Origin: Nocardioides sp.
Lineage (GTDB): Bacteria > Actinomycetota > Actinomycetes > Propionibacteriales > Nocardioidaceae
Reading direction: 5' to 3'
Length of the DNA: 42,532 bases
NCBI GenBank assembly: GCA_025965125.1
Contig: JAOPXM010000007.1
Coordinates: 1 to 42,532, forward strand
The notes under the pieces are model-generated. The model had not been told where the DNA came from, made no database searches, and saw nothing but the letters and a program-made list of their open reading frames with translations. Numbering within the stretch: the first letter of the stretch is position 1; every line of letters begins with the position of its first letter. The translations under genes and the position numbers were made by a program. Positions 24,017 through 33,723 of the stretch are shown piece after piece.

Positions 24017-25456
24017 GTGTCCTCCACCGGGTCCTCCGACCTCGTCATCGTCGCCAACCGGCTGCCGGTCGACCGGGTGGAGCTCAACGACGGGACGCCG
24101 GGCTGGCGTCGCTCCCCCGGTGGGTTGGTGACGGCGATCGAGCCGGTGATGCGTGCCAACGAAGGCACCTGGATCGGCTGGCCTGGTGGGACCGAGCAGG
24201 ACCTCAAGCCGTTCGAGGACGACGGCATGGACCTCGTGCCGATGACGATGACCGACCGCGAGATCGAGAACCACTACGAGGGGTTCTCGAACGGCACTCT
24301 GTGGCCGCTCTACCACGACCTGGTCGCCAAGCCGGAGTTCCACCGCGAGTGGTGGGACGCCTACGTCGCCGTCAACCGGCGGTTCGCCGAGAAGGCGGCC
24401 GAGCACGCCTCCGAGGACGCGACGGTCTGGGTCCACGACTACCAGATGCAGCTGGTGCCGCAGATGCTGCGGGAGCTGCGGCCCGATCTCCGCATCGGGT
24501 TCTACCTGCACATCCCGTTCCCGCCCGCCGAGCTGTTCCAGCAGCTGCCGTGGCGCCGGCAGATCCTCGAGGGCCTGCTCGGCGCGGACCTGGTGGGATT
24601 CCAGCTGCCTGGGGCCGCCGCGAACTTCGTGCGCCTGGTGCGCCAGCGAGTCGGGCACAAGACGCATCGCGACCTCATCTACCTGCCCGACGGGCGCACC
24701 GTCCGGGCCGGCGCGTTCCCGATCTCGATCGACGCCGCCGGCTTCGAGGAGCTGTCGCGCTCGGAGCCCGTGGGCAAGCGCGCGGCCGAGATCCGCGAGG
24801 CCCTGGGCAGCCCGCGCAAGGTGTTCCTCGGGATCGACCGGCTCGACTACACCAAGGGCATCTACGCCCGCTTGCGCGCGTTCAGCGAGCTGATCGCCGA
24901 TGGGCACTTCGACGTCGAGGACGCCGTGTTCGTCCAGGTCGCGGTGCCGTCGCGTGAGCAGGTCGAGCAGTACCGCATCCTCCGCGACGAGATCGACCGT
25001 CTGGTCGGTCGCATCAACGGGGACCTCGGCCGGATCGGGCGTCCCGCGATCAGCTACCTGCACTCGTCGTACCCCCGCGAGGAGATGGCCGCGCTGTACC
25101 GCATGGCCGACATCATGGTGGTGACCCCGTACCGCGACGGCATGAACCTGGTCGCGAAGGAGTACGTCGCCTGCCGGTTCGAGGACGACGGAGCACTGGT
25201 GCTGTCCGAGTTCGCCGGTGCGGCCGACGAGCTGCGCCAGGCCTGGCTGATCAACCCCTACGACATCAACGGCATGAAGGCCGCGCTCCTCGAGGCCTAC
25301 CAGGCCGACGACCGCGAGCTCGGCCGGCGGATGCGGGCGATGCGCAAGACGATCAGCCAGCACGACGTGGCGGCCTGGGCGGACAGCTTCATGGCGGAGC
25401 TCGCCGCCGTGCGCCCGACGCACGGCAAGGCCGTGCGCCCGGCTCGTCGTTCCTGA
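24017..25456 (+). CDS. otsA: Alpha,alpha-trehalose-phosphate synthase OtsA
   Basis: GT20 glycosyltransferase making trehalose 6-phosphate from a nucleotide-glucose donor and glucose 6-phosphate; 479 residues, full length. Motifs: [13 protein letters not shown] at the N-terminus, [48 protein letters not shown] and [14 protein letters not shown]. It starts with GTG at 24017. Its stop abuts that of the convergent FMN glutamate-synthase-like gene with no bases between. otsB is 2.8 kb away on the opposite strand, so the pathway is not an operon here. Confidence 0.95.
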   Translation: MSSTGSSDLVIVANRLPVDRVELNDGTPGWRRSPGGLVTAIEPVMRANEGTWIGWPGGTEQDLKPFEDDGMDLVPMTMTDREIENHYEGFSNGTLWPLYHDLVAKPEFHREWWDAYVAVNRRFAEKAAEHASEDATVWVHDYQMQLVPQMLRELRPDLRIGFYLHIPFPPAELFQQLPWRRQILEGLLGADLVGFQLPGAAANFVRLVRQRVGHKTHRDLIYLPDGRTVRAGAFPISIDAAGFEELSRSEPVGKRAAEIREALGSPRKVFLGIDRLDYTKGIYARLRAFSELIADGHFDVEDAVFVQVAVPSREQVEQYRILRDEIDRLVGRINGDLGRIGRPAISYLHSSYPREEMAALYRMADIMVVTPYRDGMNLVAKEYVACRFEDDGALVLSEFAGAADELRQAWLINPYDINGMKAALLEAYQADDRELGRRMRAMRKTISQHDVAAWADSFMAELAAVRPTHGKAVRPARRS

Positions 25457-27019
25457 TCAGGCCCGGGTGCCGGTCGAACCCTGACCCTCAGGTCGCTGCT
25501 GGGCCATGATCTCCTCCACCGTCGCCAACAGCGCCGGGCCCGGGCGACCCCACGTGGCGTCGTACTCGTAGAGGTCGCGCAGCGACACCTTGGACCGGAC
25601 GCCATCCAGGATGTCGACGTCGTCCGGAGTCAGCAGGGCCGGGTGGGCGACGCCCACGGCTTCCGAGACCTTGAGCAGGTCGCGGCGCAGGGAGACCACG
25701 TAGTTGCCGGCCCGCACCGACTTCAGGGCCGGATCGAGGCCGCGGACCAGCCAGGGGTTCTGGGTCGCGACGCCGGTGGGGCAGGCATCCGTGTGGCACC
25801 TCTGGGCCTGGATGCAGCCGATCGCGAGCATCGCTTCGCGGCCGACGCTGATCATGTCGGCGCCGAGCGCGAACGCGACCACCGCGTTCTCCGGGAGGCC
25901 GAGCTTGCCGGCGCCGACGAAGGTGAGGTCGTCGGTGAGGCCCGCGGTCGCGAACCGCCGGTAGACCTCGGTGAACCCCAGCCGGAACGGGTAGGCCACC
26001 GAGTCCGCGAAGACCATCGGGGCGGCACCGGTGCCGCCCTCGCCCCCGTCGACGTTGACGAAGTCCACGCCACGTTGCCGGTCGGCCATCTGCTCGACGA
26101 GCGCGTCCCAGAACTCCAGGTTGCCCACCGCGGACTTGATGCCGACCGGGAGCCCAGTCTCCGTGGCGACGAGCTCGACGAAGTCGAGCATCGAGTCGAC
26201 GTTGCCGAACGCCTCATGCCGGCTGGGCGACGCGCAGTCGACGCCTGGTGTGATGCCGCGGATCTCCGCGATCTCCTCGGTGACCTTCGCGCCCGGGAGC
26301 ATGCCACCCAGTCCCGGCTTCGCACCCTGCGACAGCTTGATCTCGATCGCCCGGACCGGTGCCGAGCCGACCAGGTCCTTGAGCCGGGCCAGGTCGAAGC
26401 GCCCGCGCTCGTCGCGGCAGCCGAAGTACGCAGTGCCGATCTGGAAGATGAGGTCGCCACCGTTGCGGTGGTACGGCGAGAGCGCGCCCTCGCCGGTGTT
26501 CTGCAGGCACCCGGCCAGCGCCGCACCCCTGTTCAGCGCCTCGACGGCGTTGCGCGAGAGCGCCCCGAAGCTCATGCCGGAGATGTTGACGACCGAAGCG
26601 GGCCGAAACGCCTGGGCGCGACCGCGGGGACCACCGAGGATCTTGGCGGAGGGCAGGGAGACGTCCTCCTGGGCGTGGCGGGCGGTGGCTGCGCCGGTCC
26701 CCGCGAACGTGCGGTGCTTGATGATCGGGTAGCCGCTCAGGTTCTCCACGTCGTTGTCGGTGCCGAAGCCGAAGTAGGCGTTCTCGAGCTTCGCGGAGGC
26801 GTAGACCCAGCGGCGCTGGTCGCGGCTGAACGGGCGCTCCTCGTCGTTGGACGTCACGATGTACTGGCGGAGCTCGGGCCCGAACCGCTCCAGCTGGAAG
26901 CGCAGGTGGCCCACCACCGGGAAGTTCCGGATGATCGCGTGCTTGCGTTGCGTGACGTCGCGCGCTGCGACCGCGCCGAGCACTGCGGCGCCGACAGCGG
27001 CCACCCGGGTCCACTTCAT
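25457..27019 (-). CDS. FMN-binding glutamate synthase-family protein
   Basis: Stand-alone protein matching the FMN/Fe-S synthase domain of glutamate synthase, 520 residues, without the N-terminal glutaminase domain. A short hydrophobic N-terminal helix (VAAVGAAVLGAVAA) may anchor it to the membrane. It shows the FMN/2-oxoglutarate barrel segments NISGMSFGALSRNAVEALN, NTGEGALSPYHR, EIKLSQGAKPGLGGMLPG, DFVNVDGGEGGTGAAP and VGAGKLGLPENAV. It also has the iron-sulfur motif CIQAQRCHTDACPTGVATQ. The reaction of these truncated forms is generally unproven. It is divergent from the PhaC-like gene. Confidence 0.9.
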   Translation of the reverse strand: MKWTRVAAVGAAVLGAVAARDVTQRKHAIIRNFPVVGHLRFQLERFGPELRQYIVTSNDEERPFSRDQRRWVYASAKLENAYFGFGTDNDVENLSGYPIIKHRTFAGTGAATARHAQEDVSLPSAKILGGPRGRAQAFRPASVVNISGMSFGALSRNAVEALNRGAALAGCLQNTGEGALSPYHRNGGDLIFQIGTAYFGCRDERGRFDLARLKDLVGSAPVRAIEIKLSQGAKPGLGGMLPGAKVTEEIAEIRGITPGVDCASPSRHEAFGNVDSMLDFVELVATETGLPVGIKSAVGNLEFWDALVEQMADRQRGVDFVNVDGGEGGTGAAPMVFADSVAYPFRLGFTEVYRRFATAGLTDDLTFVGAGKLGLPENAVVAFALGADMISVGREAMLAIGCIQAQRCHTDACPTGVATQNPWLVRGLDPALKSVRAGNYVVSLRRDLLKVSEAVGVAHPALLTPDDVDILDGVRSKVSLRDLYEYDATWGRPGPALLATVEEIMAQQRPEGQGSTGTRA

Positions 27020-27101
27020 GTCCCGTGTCTACCCGAGCCGGGGTCCCCTCAGCCAGTGACCATGCGGGGGGCGGCGGCCTCAAAAGGAGTACCTTGCGCG
27101 C

Positions 27102-28361
27102 GTGGACATGATCCCGAAGCCCGATCAGGTCGCCGCGGCCGCGAGCAACGTCGCGCACAAGGTGCTGTACGGGGGCCTGGCCGATCTGCGCCCGATGCCC
27201 CGCACCCTGATCGACGAAGGGACGCTGCGCGAGGTCTACCACTACCGGCCCCAGGCGACGGTGCAGGAGCACGGCGACCCCGTGCTGCTCGTCACCCCGT
27301 TGGCGGCGCCCGCCATCTGCTACGACCTGCGTCGCGGCTGCTCCCTCGTCGAACACTTCGTCAGCGGCGGACGACCGACGTACCTGCTGGAGTACGGCGA
27401 GGTGTCCTTCAAGGACCGGGCCCTCGGGATGGAGCACTGGATCGAGGAGGTCCTGCCGCTCTCGATCCGCGAGGTGTCGGCCCACGCGGGTGGTCGTCCG
27501 GTGCACGTGATCGGCTGGAGCCTCGGTGGGATCTTCGCCCTGCTGGCCGCTGCCGACAGTCCTGACCTCCCGATCGCCTCCATCACCGTGGTCGGCTCGC
27601 CGATAGATGTCAGCCTGGTGCCGCTGGTGGCGCCGCTGAGACCGTTGCTCAACTTCGCGGCCGGTCGCGGCCCGATCACCCGCGGCTACCAGGCAATGGG
27701 TGGTGCCCCGAAGCCGTTGGTGAAGTGGGCCTTCCAGCTCTCGTCCTTCCAGAAGCTCGTGACGAAGCCGCTCGCGGTGGCGACGCACCTCGACGACGCC
27801 GACTTCCTCGCCCAGCTCGAGGCGGTCGACCGGTTCACCGCGAACATGATCGCCTACCCCGGGCGCACGTTCGGGCAGCTCTATCACCGGTTCGTGAAGG
27901 GCAACGCGCTCGTCACCGGGAGCATCTCCTTCGGCGACCGCATCATCTCGATCGCGGACATCAAGGCGCCGGTGCTGGTGTTCGCCGGGGCGAACGACGG
28001 CATCGCGCCGATGCCGGCCGTCCGCGCGGTCGTGCCGCTCCTGACCGGCGCCGCCGAGGTGCGCTTCGAGATCGTGCCGGGCGGACACCTGGGGATGCTG
28101 ACGGGCCGGGCGGCGCGCGGATCGACCTGGCGGGTGATGGACGAGTGGATCTCGCAGTGGTCCTCCCAGGTGCCCGCCGCCAGGTCGGCGAAGAAGGCTG
28201 CAGCCGCGAAGAAGAAGACACCGGCACGGAAGAAGCCAGTGGCGAAGAAGGCCGCGAAAGAGGCTGCGAAGAAGGCCGCGAAGCCGACCGCCGACTCGAT
28301 CGGCGTCAACCCGGAGCGCCGGTACGGCTCGGCCAGCTCGCGCTCGCTGACCCGCGACTGA
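27102..28361 (+). CDS. PhaC-like alpha/beta hydrolase with histone-H1-like Lys/Ala tail
   Basis: Alpha/beta-hydrolase resembling polyhydroxyalkanoate synthases/depolymerases, 419 residues. Probable triad: Ser140 in GWSLGG, Asp299 in GANDG and His329 in PGGHLGM. PHA synthases have cysteine in place of Ser140, so this is more likely an esterase or acyltransferase. The segment VLLVTPLAAPAICYDLR is typical of the family. Residues ~358-395 form a strongly basic tail of repeated KKAA/AKK units (KKTPARKKPVAKKAAKEAA), like histone H1 or the tails of PHA-granule/nucleoid proteins, followed by a neutral C-terminus. It starts with GTG at 27102 (ATG two codons later). It stands alone, with no phasin or phaAB gene nearby. 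Confidence 0.85.
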   Translation: MDMIPKPDQVAAAASNVAHKVLYGGLADLRPMPRTLIDEGTLREVYHYRPQATVQEHGDPVLLVTPLAAPAICYDLRRGCSLVEHFVSGGRPTYLLEYGEVSFKDRALGMEHWIEEVLPLSIREVSAHAGGRPVHVIGWSLGGIFALLAAADSPDLPIASITVVGSPIDVSLVPLVAPLRPLLNFAAGRGPITRGYQAMGGAPKPLVKWAFQLSSFQKLVTKPLAVATHLDDADFLAQLEAVDRFTANMIAYPGRTFGQLYHRFVKGNALVTGSISFGDRIISIADIKAPVLVFAGANDGIAPMPAVRAVVPLLTGAAEVRFEIVPGGHLGMLTGRAARGSTWRVMDEWISQWSSQVPAARSAKKAAAAKKKTPARKKPVAKKAAKEAAKKAAKPTADSIGVNPERRYGSASSRSLTRD

Positions 28362-28498
28362 GCACGCCCATCCGGACACGGCGCCATGGTCCGGAAGGAC
28401 CAGAAGGTTCACCCGAAGGTCAGTCCGGAACGGCCATAGGCTCAGGGCGTCGCCGGAGGGGCGGTGCCGGGTCCGGTTCCGGCCGGGGGAGGAACTCG

Positions 28499-29920
28499 AT
28501 GACATCCGCGCTCACTCGCCTGCGCACCCTGCGCGAGCTCGACACGGATGTCCGAGGTGGCCGCAGCCTCGCCCACGTCTTCGACTCCGGGCTTCTCGAG
28601 GTCCACCGGATCGCCGCGGAGGCCGTCGCCATGTACGCCGACACCAACGGGCTGGACCCGGCCGCGTTCCCGAGCCTGCTGACCATGGAGAACGAGCTGG
28701 TCGGCTTCGGTTGCGACCTCGTCGACGCACCCGCGACCGCCGTCGGGACGGTCACCTCCGGCGGGACCGAGTCGATCATGCTGGCGGTCCAGGGCGCCCG
28801 CGACTCCCGCCCCGAGGTGGCGCACCCGAACCTGGTCCTGCCCGAGACCGCGCACCCGTCGTTCCTGAGGGCCGCGCACTACTTTGGGGTCACGCCGATC
28901 GTCACCCGGGTCGACGGGCACTACCGCGCGCAGGTCGGCGCGATGGCCGAGGCGATGGACCGCAGCACCGTCCTCGCGGTGGCCTCGGCCCCGTCGTACG
29001 CCCACGGGGTCGTCGACCCGATCGCCTGGATCGCGGCGGCAGCGGCCGCCAACCGGATCCCTCTTCACGTCGACGCGTGCATCGGCGGCTGGATCCTCGC
29101 GTACGCCGACCGGGTCGGCAGGATGAAGCCGGCGTGGACATTTGCGGTGCCGGGCGTCTCCTCGATCTCCATCGACCTGCACAAGTACGCCTATGCACCC
29201 AAGGGCGCCTCACTCCTGCTGCACCGCGCTGCGGCCGACCGGCGCCCGACGTACTTCACACTGGGTGAGTGGCCCGGCAACCCGATGGTCAGCACCACGA
29301 TGCAGTCCACCAAGTCCGGCGGTCCGCTGGCGGGCGCGTGGGCCACCGTCCAGACGATCGGCGAGGACGGCTACCTCGGGCTCGCTCGCGACTGTTTCGA
29401 GGCGGTCGACCGGCTGGTGGCCGGCATCAAGGAAGTGCCTGGTCTGGAGCTGGTGGTGCACCCGGACTCGACGCTGGTCGTGGTGCGCACCGACGGCAGC
29501 TGCGACGTCTTCACGGTGGCCGACGAGATGCTCGAGCGCGGCTGGCACCTGCAGCCGCAGCTGTCGTGGCACGGCGAGCCACCCACCCTCCACCTGACCG
29601 TGAGCGCGGCCACGTTGGCGCTCGTCGAGGAGTGCCTGGCTGCGCTGCGCGACTCCGTGGCGGCCGCGCGGGCCGCGGGGCCGACACGCGTCGAACGCAC
29701 GATCCTCAACCGGTTGAACCTGCTGCGCCCAGGCGACCTGACCGACGAGGTGTTCGACGACCTGATGGCCGCGGCCGGGCTCGCGGGGCAGGACGGTGGC
29801 GTGTCGGTGCCCGGGCGAACGGCACGGTTCAACGTGCTCGTGAACGCCGCCCCGGTAGCGGTGCGCGAGGACCTGATGGCGACGCACGTCGACCGGCTGT
29901 TCCGCCCGGTCCGCGCCTGA
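28499..29920 (+). CDS. PLP-dependent decarboxylase/sphingosine-1-phosphate lyase-family enzyme
   Basis: Fold-type I PLP enzyme of the group II decarboxylase superfamily, 473 residues. Motifs: VGTVTSGGTESIMLAVQGAR (phosphate-binding), ETAHPSFLRAAHYFG, HVDACIGGWIL with the PLP-ring aspartate, and the Schiff-base lysine Lys229 in SIDLHKYAYAPKG. The HxDAxxGG and DxHK arrangement is that of the sphingosine-1-phosphate lyase/tyrosine decarboxylase branch, so the substrate may be a phosphorylated amino alcohol or an amino acid. The ATG at 28499 follows GGGGGAGGA. It is monocistronic and convergent with the PfkB kinase gene. Confidence 0.88.
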   Translation: MTSALTRLRTLRELDTDVRGGRSLAHVFDSGLLEVHRIAAEAVAMYADTNGLDPAAFPSLLTMENELVGFGCDLVDAPATAVGTVTSGGTESIMLAVQGARDSRPEVAHPNLVLPETAHPSFLRAAHYFGVTPIVTRVDGHYRAQVGAMAEAMDRSTVLAVASAPSYAHGVVDPIAWIAAAAAANRIPLHVDACIGGWILAYADRVGRMKPAWTFAVPGVSSISIDLHKYAYAPKGASLLLHRAAADRRPTYFTLGEWPGNPMVSTTMQSTKSGGPLAGAWATVQTIGEDGYLGLARDCFEAVDRLVAGIKEVPGLELVVHPDSTLVVVRTDGSCDVFTVADEMLERGWHLQPQLSWHGEPPTLHLTVSAATLALVEECLAALRDSVAAARAAGPTRVERTILNRLNLLRPGDLTDEVFDDLMAAAGLAGQDGGVSVPGRTARFNVLVNAAPVAVREDLMATHVDRLFRPVRA

Positions 29921-29927
29921 GGCCGGG

Positions 29928-30854
29928 TCAGCGGGTGGGGGTGGCGGCGGCGAACTCGTCGATGGACTCCAGCGAGTAGGAGCCATGGTCGGTGCCCAGA
30001 CCCTGGGCGACCTGGGCGGCCGCGGCGCAGCCGAGCTCGGCGGCACCGCGGAGGTCACGGCCCAGGGACAGCCCACGCAGGAAGCCGGCCGAGAACGCGT
30101 CGCCGCAACCGGTGGTGTCGACGACCTCGATGTCGTACGCCGGCACCTCGATGATCTCGTCCGCGGTCACCACCAGGGCGCCCTGGGCACCCTGGGTGAC
30201 CGCCACGCAGCCGACGCCGGCGAGGACGAGGGCCTTGGCGCCCTCGACGAGGGAGGCTGCGCCGGTGAAGCCCAGCACCTGCTCGTCGTTGGGCAGCAGG
30301 TAGTCGGTGTGCGGCAGCGCGTCGGCGATCCAGGCCAGCATGTCCGGGTCGCCCGGTGCCAGCACGTCGACCGACGTGAACGCGCCGATATCGCGTGCGT
30401 GGGCGAGCAGCTGGCCGGCCGCCTCACCGCCCAGGAACTCCGGGCCGCCGAGGTGCAGGTGGGTGATCCCGTCCAGCTTCGACCGGTCGAGGTCGTCGAG
30501 GACGAAAGCGCCATTGGCGCCGATGCAGTGCCAGGCAGGCCGGTCGCCGTTCGGACGGACCGGGATCACGGATGCGGAGGTCTGCTGGCCGGGCTTGGGC
30601 ACCAGCCCGGTGACGTCGACGCCCTCGCGCTCCAGCATCGCCAGCAGGCTGTTCGCGATGGGGTCCTCGCCGACCGCACCGAAGCTCAGCACCTCGGCGC
30701 CGAGGCGGCTGAGGATGACCGCGGTGCCGCCAGCCGTGCCCGCCGGTGAGAACCGGATCGTCTCCACCAGCTGGCCGTCGGACCCCGCCGGGATCGACTC
30801 GATCCCGATCACGTGGGTGTCGAGCACGTGCACGCCGACGGTGGCGATCTTCAT
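29928..30854 (-). CDS. PfkB-family carbohydrate kinase
   Basis: Ribokinase-fold sugar kinase, 308 residues. It has the N-terminal GTAGGTAVILSRLGAEVLSFGAVG motif and the C-terminal signature VVDTTGCGDAFSAGFLRGL with the catalytic Asp in GCGDAF. The ATG at 30854 overlaps the stop of the class II aldolase gene; a reading from 30980 extends into that gene. A kinase coupled to a class II aldolase suggests phosphorylation of a deoxy- or keto-sugar before aldol cleavage, as in fuculose or 5-deoxyribose salvage. No isomerase is in the window, so the substrate is inference. Confidence 0.9.
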   Translation of the reverse strand: MKIATVGVHVLDTHVIGIESIPAGSDGQLVETIRFSPAGTAGGTAVILSRLGAEVLSFGAVGEDPIANSLLAMLEREGVDVTGLVPKPGQQTSASVIPVRPNGDRPAWHCIGANGAFVLDDLDRSKLDGITHLHLGGPEFLGGEAAGQLLAHARDIGAFTSVDVLAPGDPDMLAWIADALPHTDYLLPNDEQVLGFTGAASLVEGAKALVLAGVGCVAVTQGAQGALVVTADEIIEVPAYDIEVVDTTGCGDAFSAGFLRGLSLGRDLRGAAELGCAAAAQVAQGLGTDHGSYSLESIDEFAAATPTR

Positions 30855-31498
30855 GGGTTCTCCTGGGTGGATCCGTAGTTGCGCTGCAGGGCCGCGAGGA
30901 CGACGGCCTCCTGCTCGGCCGGGGTGAGGACGTGTGGAGTGCCGAGCGCGCTGGCCCGGTGGTGTAACGTGGCGAGCCACTCGAGCAGCAGCGCGTTCTC
31001 GACCGCCTTGTCGATCGATGCCCCGATCGCGACCGACCCGTGGTTGGCCATCAACGCGGCCTGCCGGTCGACGAGCGCGTCGCGGACGGCCGCCGCGAGC
31101 TCGGGCGTGCCGAACGTGGCGTACGGCGCCACCCGGATCGTGCCGCCGAGCAGCAGCTGCTGGTAGTGGATGACGGGCAGCTCGTCGAGGACGCAGGCCA
31201 CCGCGGTGGAGTACGGCGCGTGCGTGTGGACGACCGCCGCGGCAGTCGTCATCGCGTAGACCCCGAGGTGCAGGTCGAGCTCAGAGGTCGCCACGAGGTC
31301 GCCCTCGAGCGCCCGGCCGTCGGCGTCCACGACGGTCACCTCGTCGGCCGTGCAGCCCGCGAGCACCACGCCCGTGGCGGTCACCGCGATCCGGTCACCG
31401 TCTCGAGCCGACACGTTGCCCGCCGTACCGACGAGCAGGCCCTCGGTCGCGAGGCGGCGGGCGGCTGCTGCCACGACCTGGCGGAGCTCGTCACTCAT
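30851..31498 (-). CDS. Class II aldolase/adducin-family protein
   Basis: Zinc-dependent aldolase of the L-fuculose-phosphate aldolase family, 215 residues. It has TAGNVSARDGDRIAVTATG, the zinc-binding AVVHTHAPYSTAVAC with paired histidines, and ALMANHGSVAIG with the third histidine. Glu/Asp-type catalytic residues precede the His pair (SELDLHLGVY). Overlaps: TetR upstream by 4 bp and PfkB kinase downstream by 4 bp, so the three genes form a coupled operon. The expected product is DHAP plus a short aldehyde, as for the family. Confidence 0.9.
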   Translation of the reverse strand: MSDELRQVVAAAARRLATEGLLVGTAGNVSARDGDRIAVTATGVVLAGCTADEVTVVDADGRALEGDLVATSELDLHLGVYAMTTAAAVVHTHAPYSTAVACVLDELPVIHYQQLLLGGTIRVAPYATFGTPELAAAVRDALVDRQAALMANHGSVAIGASIDKAVENALLLEWLATLHHRASALGTPHVLTPAEQEAVVLAALQRNYGSTQENP

Positions 31499-32145
31499 CG
31501 CTTCGTCCGCAGTCCTGCGGGAGTCGCGTACCGCTCGAGGTAGGCCGTCACCATCGCGATCCCCTCCTCGATCAGCACCGGGTCACCGTCCGCGTCGTGC
31601 TCGAACGCCAGCTGGAAGACGCGGTCGCCGACCTCGACGGCGAGCAGCGCCATCGGCGCCGTGAGCTCGGCGCTGGCCAGTCCCGCTTCGCGCGCGTAGT
31701 CGAACAGCGTCTGCGCGATGCGGGCGTTGTGGTCGCGCCCGAACTCGTGGACCGCGGCGTTGGTCCGCCCACGCAGGTAGATCTCGACGAATGCGCGGCG
31801 CCGGTGGTAGACCGCGACGAAGGCGCGCATCGTGGTGCCGACAAGCTCGGCGACCGTGGGCTCCTCGAGCCCGGCGAGGTCCTCGATCACCTGGGCGTCC
31901 ATCTCGGCCATGTCGCGCTGGGCGAGCGCGAGCAGCACGTCCTCCTTGTCGGAGAAGTACTGGTACAGCGAGGCGACCGGTACGTCGGCGGCCAGTGCGA
32001 TGCCGCGGGTCGTCAACGCGTCGACGCCCTGCGAGACCACCAGGCGGGCGGCCGCGTCCAGGATGTGCTCGACCTTGCGACGGCTGCGCGCCTGCGCGGG
32101 AACCCGACGCCCGGAGGTGGTCTCGTGCGACCGTTCCGCTGACAT
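31495..32145 (-). CDS. TetR-family transcriptional regulator
   Basis: One-domain repressor of 216 residues. The N-terminal helix-turn-helix is at about residues 20-66 (RRKVEHILDAAARLVVSQG, TTRGIALAADVPVASLYQYF, SDKEDVLLALAQ); the ligand domain follows. The ATG at 32145 is the only sensible start; 15 further codons upstream run through the operator region. It is the first gene of the operon with the aldolase and kinase, and divergent from the flavin amine oxidase. A 15-bp palindrome in the shared promoter region is the probable operator, so it likely controls itself and the divergent genes. Confidence 0.9.
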   Translation of the reverse strand: MSAERSHETTSGRRVPAQARSRRKVEHILDAAARLVVSQGVDALTTRGIALAADVPVASLYQYFSDKEDVLLALAQRDMAEMDAQVIEDLAGLEEPTVAELVGTTMRAFVAVYHRRRAFVEIYLRGRTNAAVHEFGRDHNARIAQTLFDYAREAGLASAELTAPMALLAVEVGDRVFQLAFEHDADGDPVLIEEGIAMVTAYLERYATPAGLRTKR

Positions 32146-32172
32146 GCGACGGAGTGTAGAGTACGAAACCGA

Positions 32173-32187
32173 AACATGACACATGTT
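32173..32187. promoter_or_regulatory. Candidate TetR operator
   Basis: AACATG-ACA-CATGTT, a perfect 6-bp inverted repeat with a 3-nt spacer, in the 66-bp divergent region between the TetR gene (start 32145) and the amine oxidase gene (start 32212). Its AT content stands out from the surroundings. The position would block both promoters. Confidence 0.6.
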
Positions 32188-32211
32188 CATCTTTTGCCCT
32201 CAGGAGCCGCC

Positions 32212-33723
32212 ATGACCTCGCCCCTGCTCTCCCGCCGCACGCTCCTCGGGGGCGCCTCACTCGGCGGCCTCGCGATCGGCACCGGCGCCCTCTCCGGCCT
32301 GACAGACGCAACCGGCGCGACCCCCGGGCTGCGAGGCGGGCTGCCCCGCAACGTCGACGTGGTCGTCGTCGGCGCCGGCATCTCCGGACTGGTCGCGGCC
32401 CGCAAGGTGGCCCGGGCCGGCAAGTCGGTCCTGCTGGTCGAGGCGCGAGACCGAGTCGGCGGCCGCGTGCTCAACCACCACCTGACGGGCCCGGCCGAGC
32501 ACGGCGCCACGATCGAGTCCGGCGGCGCGTTCATCGGGCCCACCCAGGACCACATCGCTGAGCTGGCCCGGGAGCTCAAGGTCCCGACGTTCAAGGAGTA
32601 CAACACCGGCAAGAGCGTCTACATCTCGTCGCTCACGGGCCGGATGGAGTACTCCGGGACGGTTCCGCCCGACCCCACGATCCTGGTGGACGCCGCGCTG
32701 CTGCTCCAGACCATCGACGGGTACGCCGCCGAGATCAACGTCGATGCACCCTGGGCCCACCCGAAGGCCGCGCAGTGGGACGCCATGTCGCTTGGCGACT
32801 ACATCCGGGCGAACACGATCAACGCCCACGGGATCGGCAACCTGATCAAGTCGTGGACCCAGCCCGGGTTCGGCGCCGACCCCGACGAGCTGTCGTTCCT
32901 CTTCACCGTCTGGTACGTCGCGTGCTCGGGCAACGAGCGCCACGTCGGCACGTTCTCCCGCAACTCCGACACCGCAAACGGCGCCCAGGAGAGTCGCTTC
33001 GTCGGCGGCTCCCAGCTGGTCCCGCTGCGGCTTGCCGACCAGCTGGGCGACATCGTCGCGCTGGCCGCTCCGGTGCACCGGATCGAGCAGAAGGACCACC
33101 ACGCCGTCGTCCACACCGGGCGCGGCAACGTGACGGCCAAGCGGGTGATCGTCGCCGCGCCACCGCCGCTGGTGCTGGACATCGACTGGTTCCCCCAGCT
33201 GCCGCACCGGCGGTTGCAGCTGCTGCAGCACCTGGACATGGGCAAGCTCATGAAGTGCGACGCGGTCTACAAGAAACCGTTCTGGCGCGAGGACGGGCTC
33301 AACGGGTTCGGCATCAACGACTCCGGGGCCGCCCGCGCGGTCTTCGACAACTCACCCAAGCCCGGCGAGCCCGGCGTACTCCTCGCGTTCGTGGGCGGCG
33401 CGACGTGGCGCCGTTACGGCGTGATGACGAAGGCTAGGCGGCGCAAGCACGTGCTCGACGGGTTCGCCGCGATGTTCGGCAACGAGGCGCTGCACCCGAT
33501 CGACTACGTCGAGCACGACTGGACCCGGGAGAAGTGGACGCGGGGCGGCCCGACCGCCATCCACGCACCCGGCTCCCTGGTGCGGTTCGGACCGGCGATC
33601 CGTCAGCCGTTCGGCCGGGTGCACTGGGCCGGCACCGAGACCTCGACATACTGGTCCGGCTACATGGACGGGGCGGTGCGCGCCGGCAAGCGGGCCGCGA
33701 TCGAGGTTCTGGAACAGCTGTGA
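32212..33723 (+). CDS. Tat-exported flavin monoamine oxidase-family protein
   Basis: FAD-dependent amine oxidase of 503 residues. The N-terminus has a twin-arginine signal (SRRTLLGGASLGGLAIGTGA). The FAD-binding motif VVVVGAGISGLVAARKVARAG, the GG-doublet RDRVGGRV and the C-terminal GRVHWAGTETSTYWSGYMDGAVRAG are those of the MAO/putrescine-oxidase family. Start: the ATG at 32212 behind CAGGAG; an upstream ATG at 32176 lies inside the operator palindrome and lacks a site. The stop overlaps the GTG of the next gene. Oxidation of an amine outside the membrane with release of aldehyde, ammonia and peroxide is expected; the substrate is unknown. Confidence 0.92.
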   Translation: MTSPLLSRRTLLGGASLGGLAIGTGALSGLTDATGATPGLRGGLPRNVDVVVVGAGISGLVAARKVARAGKSVLLVEARDRVGGRVLNHHLTGPAEHGATIESGGAFIGPTQDHIAELARELKVPTFKEYNTGKSVYISSLTGRMEYSGTVPPDPTILVDAALLLQTIDGYAAEINVDAPWAHPKAAQWDAMSLGDYIRANTINAHGIGNLIKSWTQPGFGADPDELSFLFTVWYVACSGNERHVGTFSRNSDTANGAQESRFVGGSQLVPLRLADQLGDIVALAAPVHRIEQKDHHAVVHTGRGNVTAKRVIVAAPPPLVLDIDWFPQLPHRRLQLLQHLDMGKLMKCDAVYKKPFWREDGLNGFGINDSGAARAVFDNSPKPGEPGVLLAFVGGATWRRYGVMTKARRRKHVLDGFAAMFGNEALHPIDYVEHDWTREKWTRGGPTAIHAPGSLVRFGPAIRQPFGRVHWAGTETSTYWSGYMDGAVRAGKRAAIEVLEQL

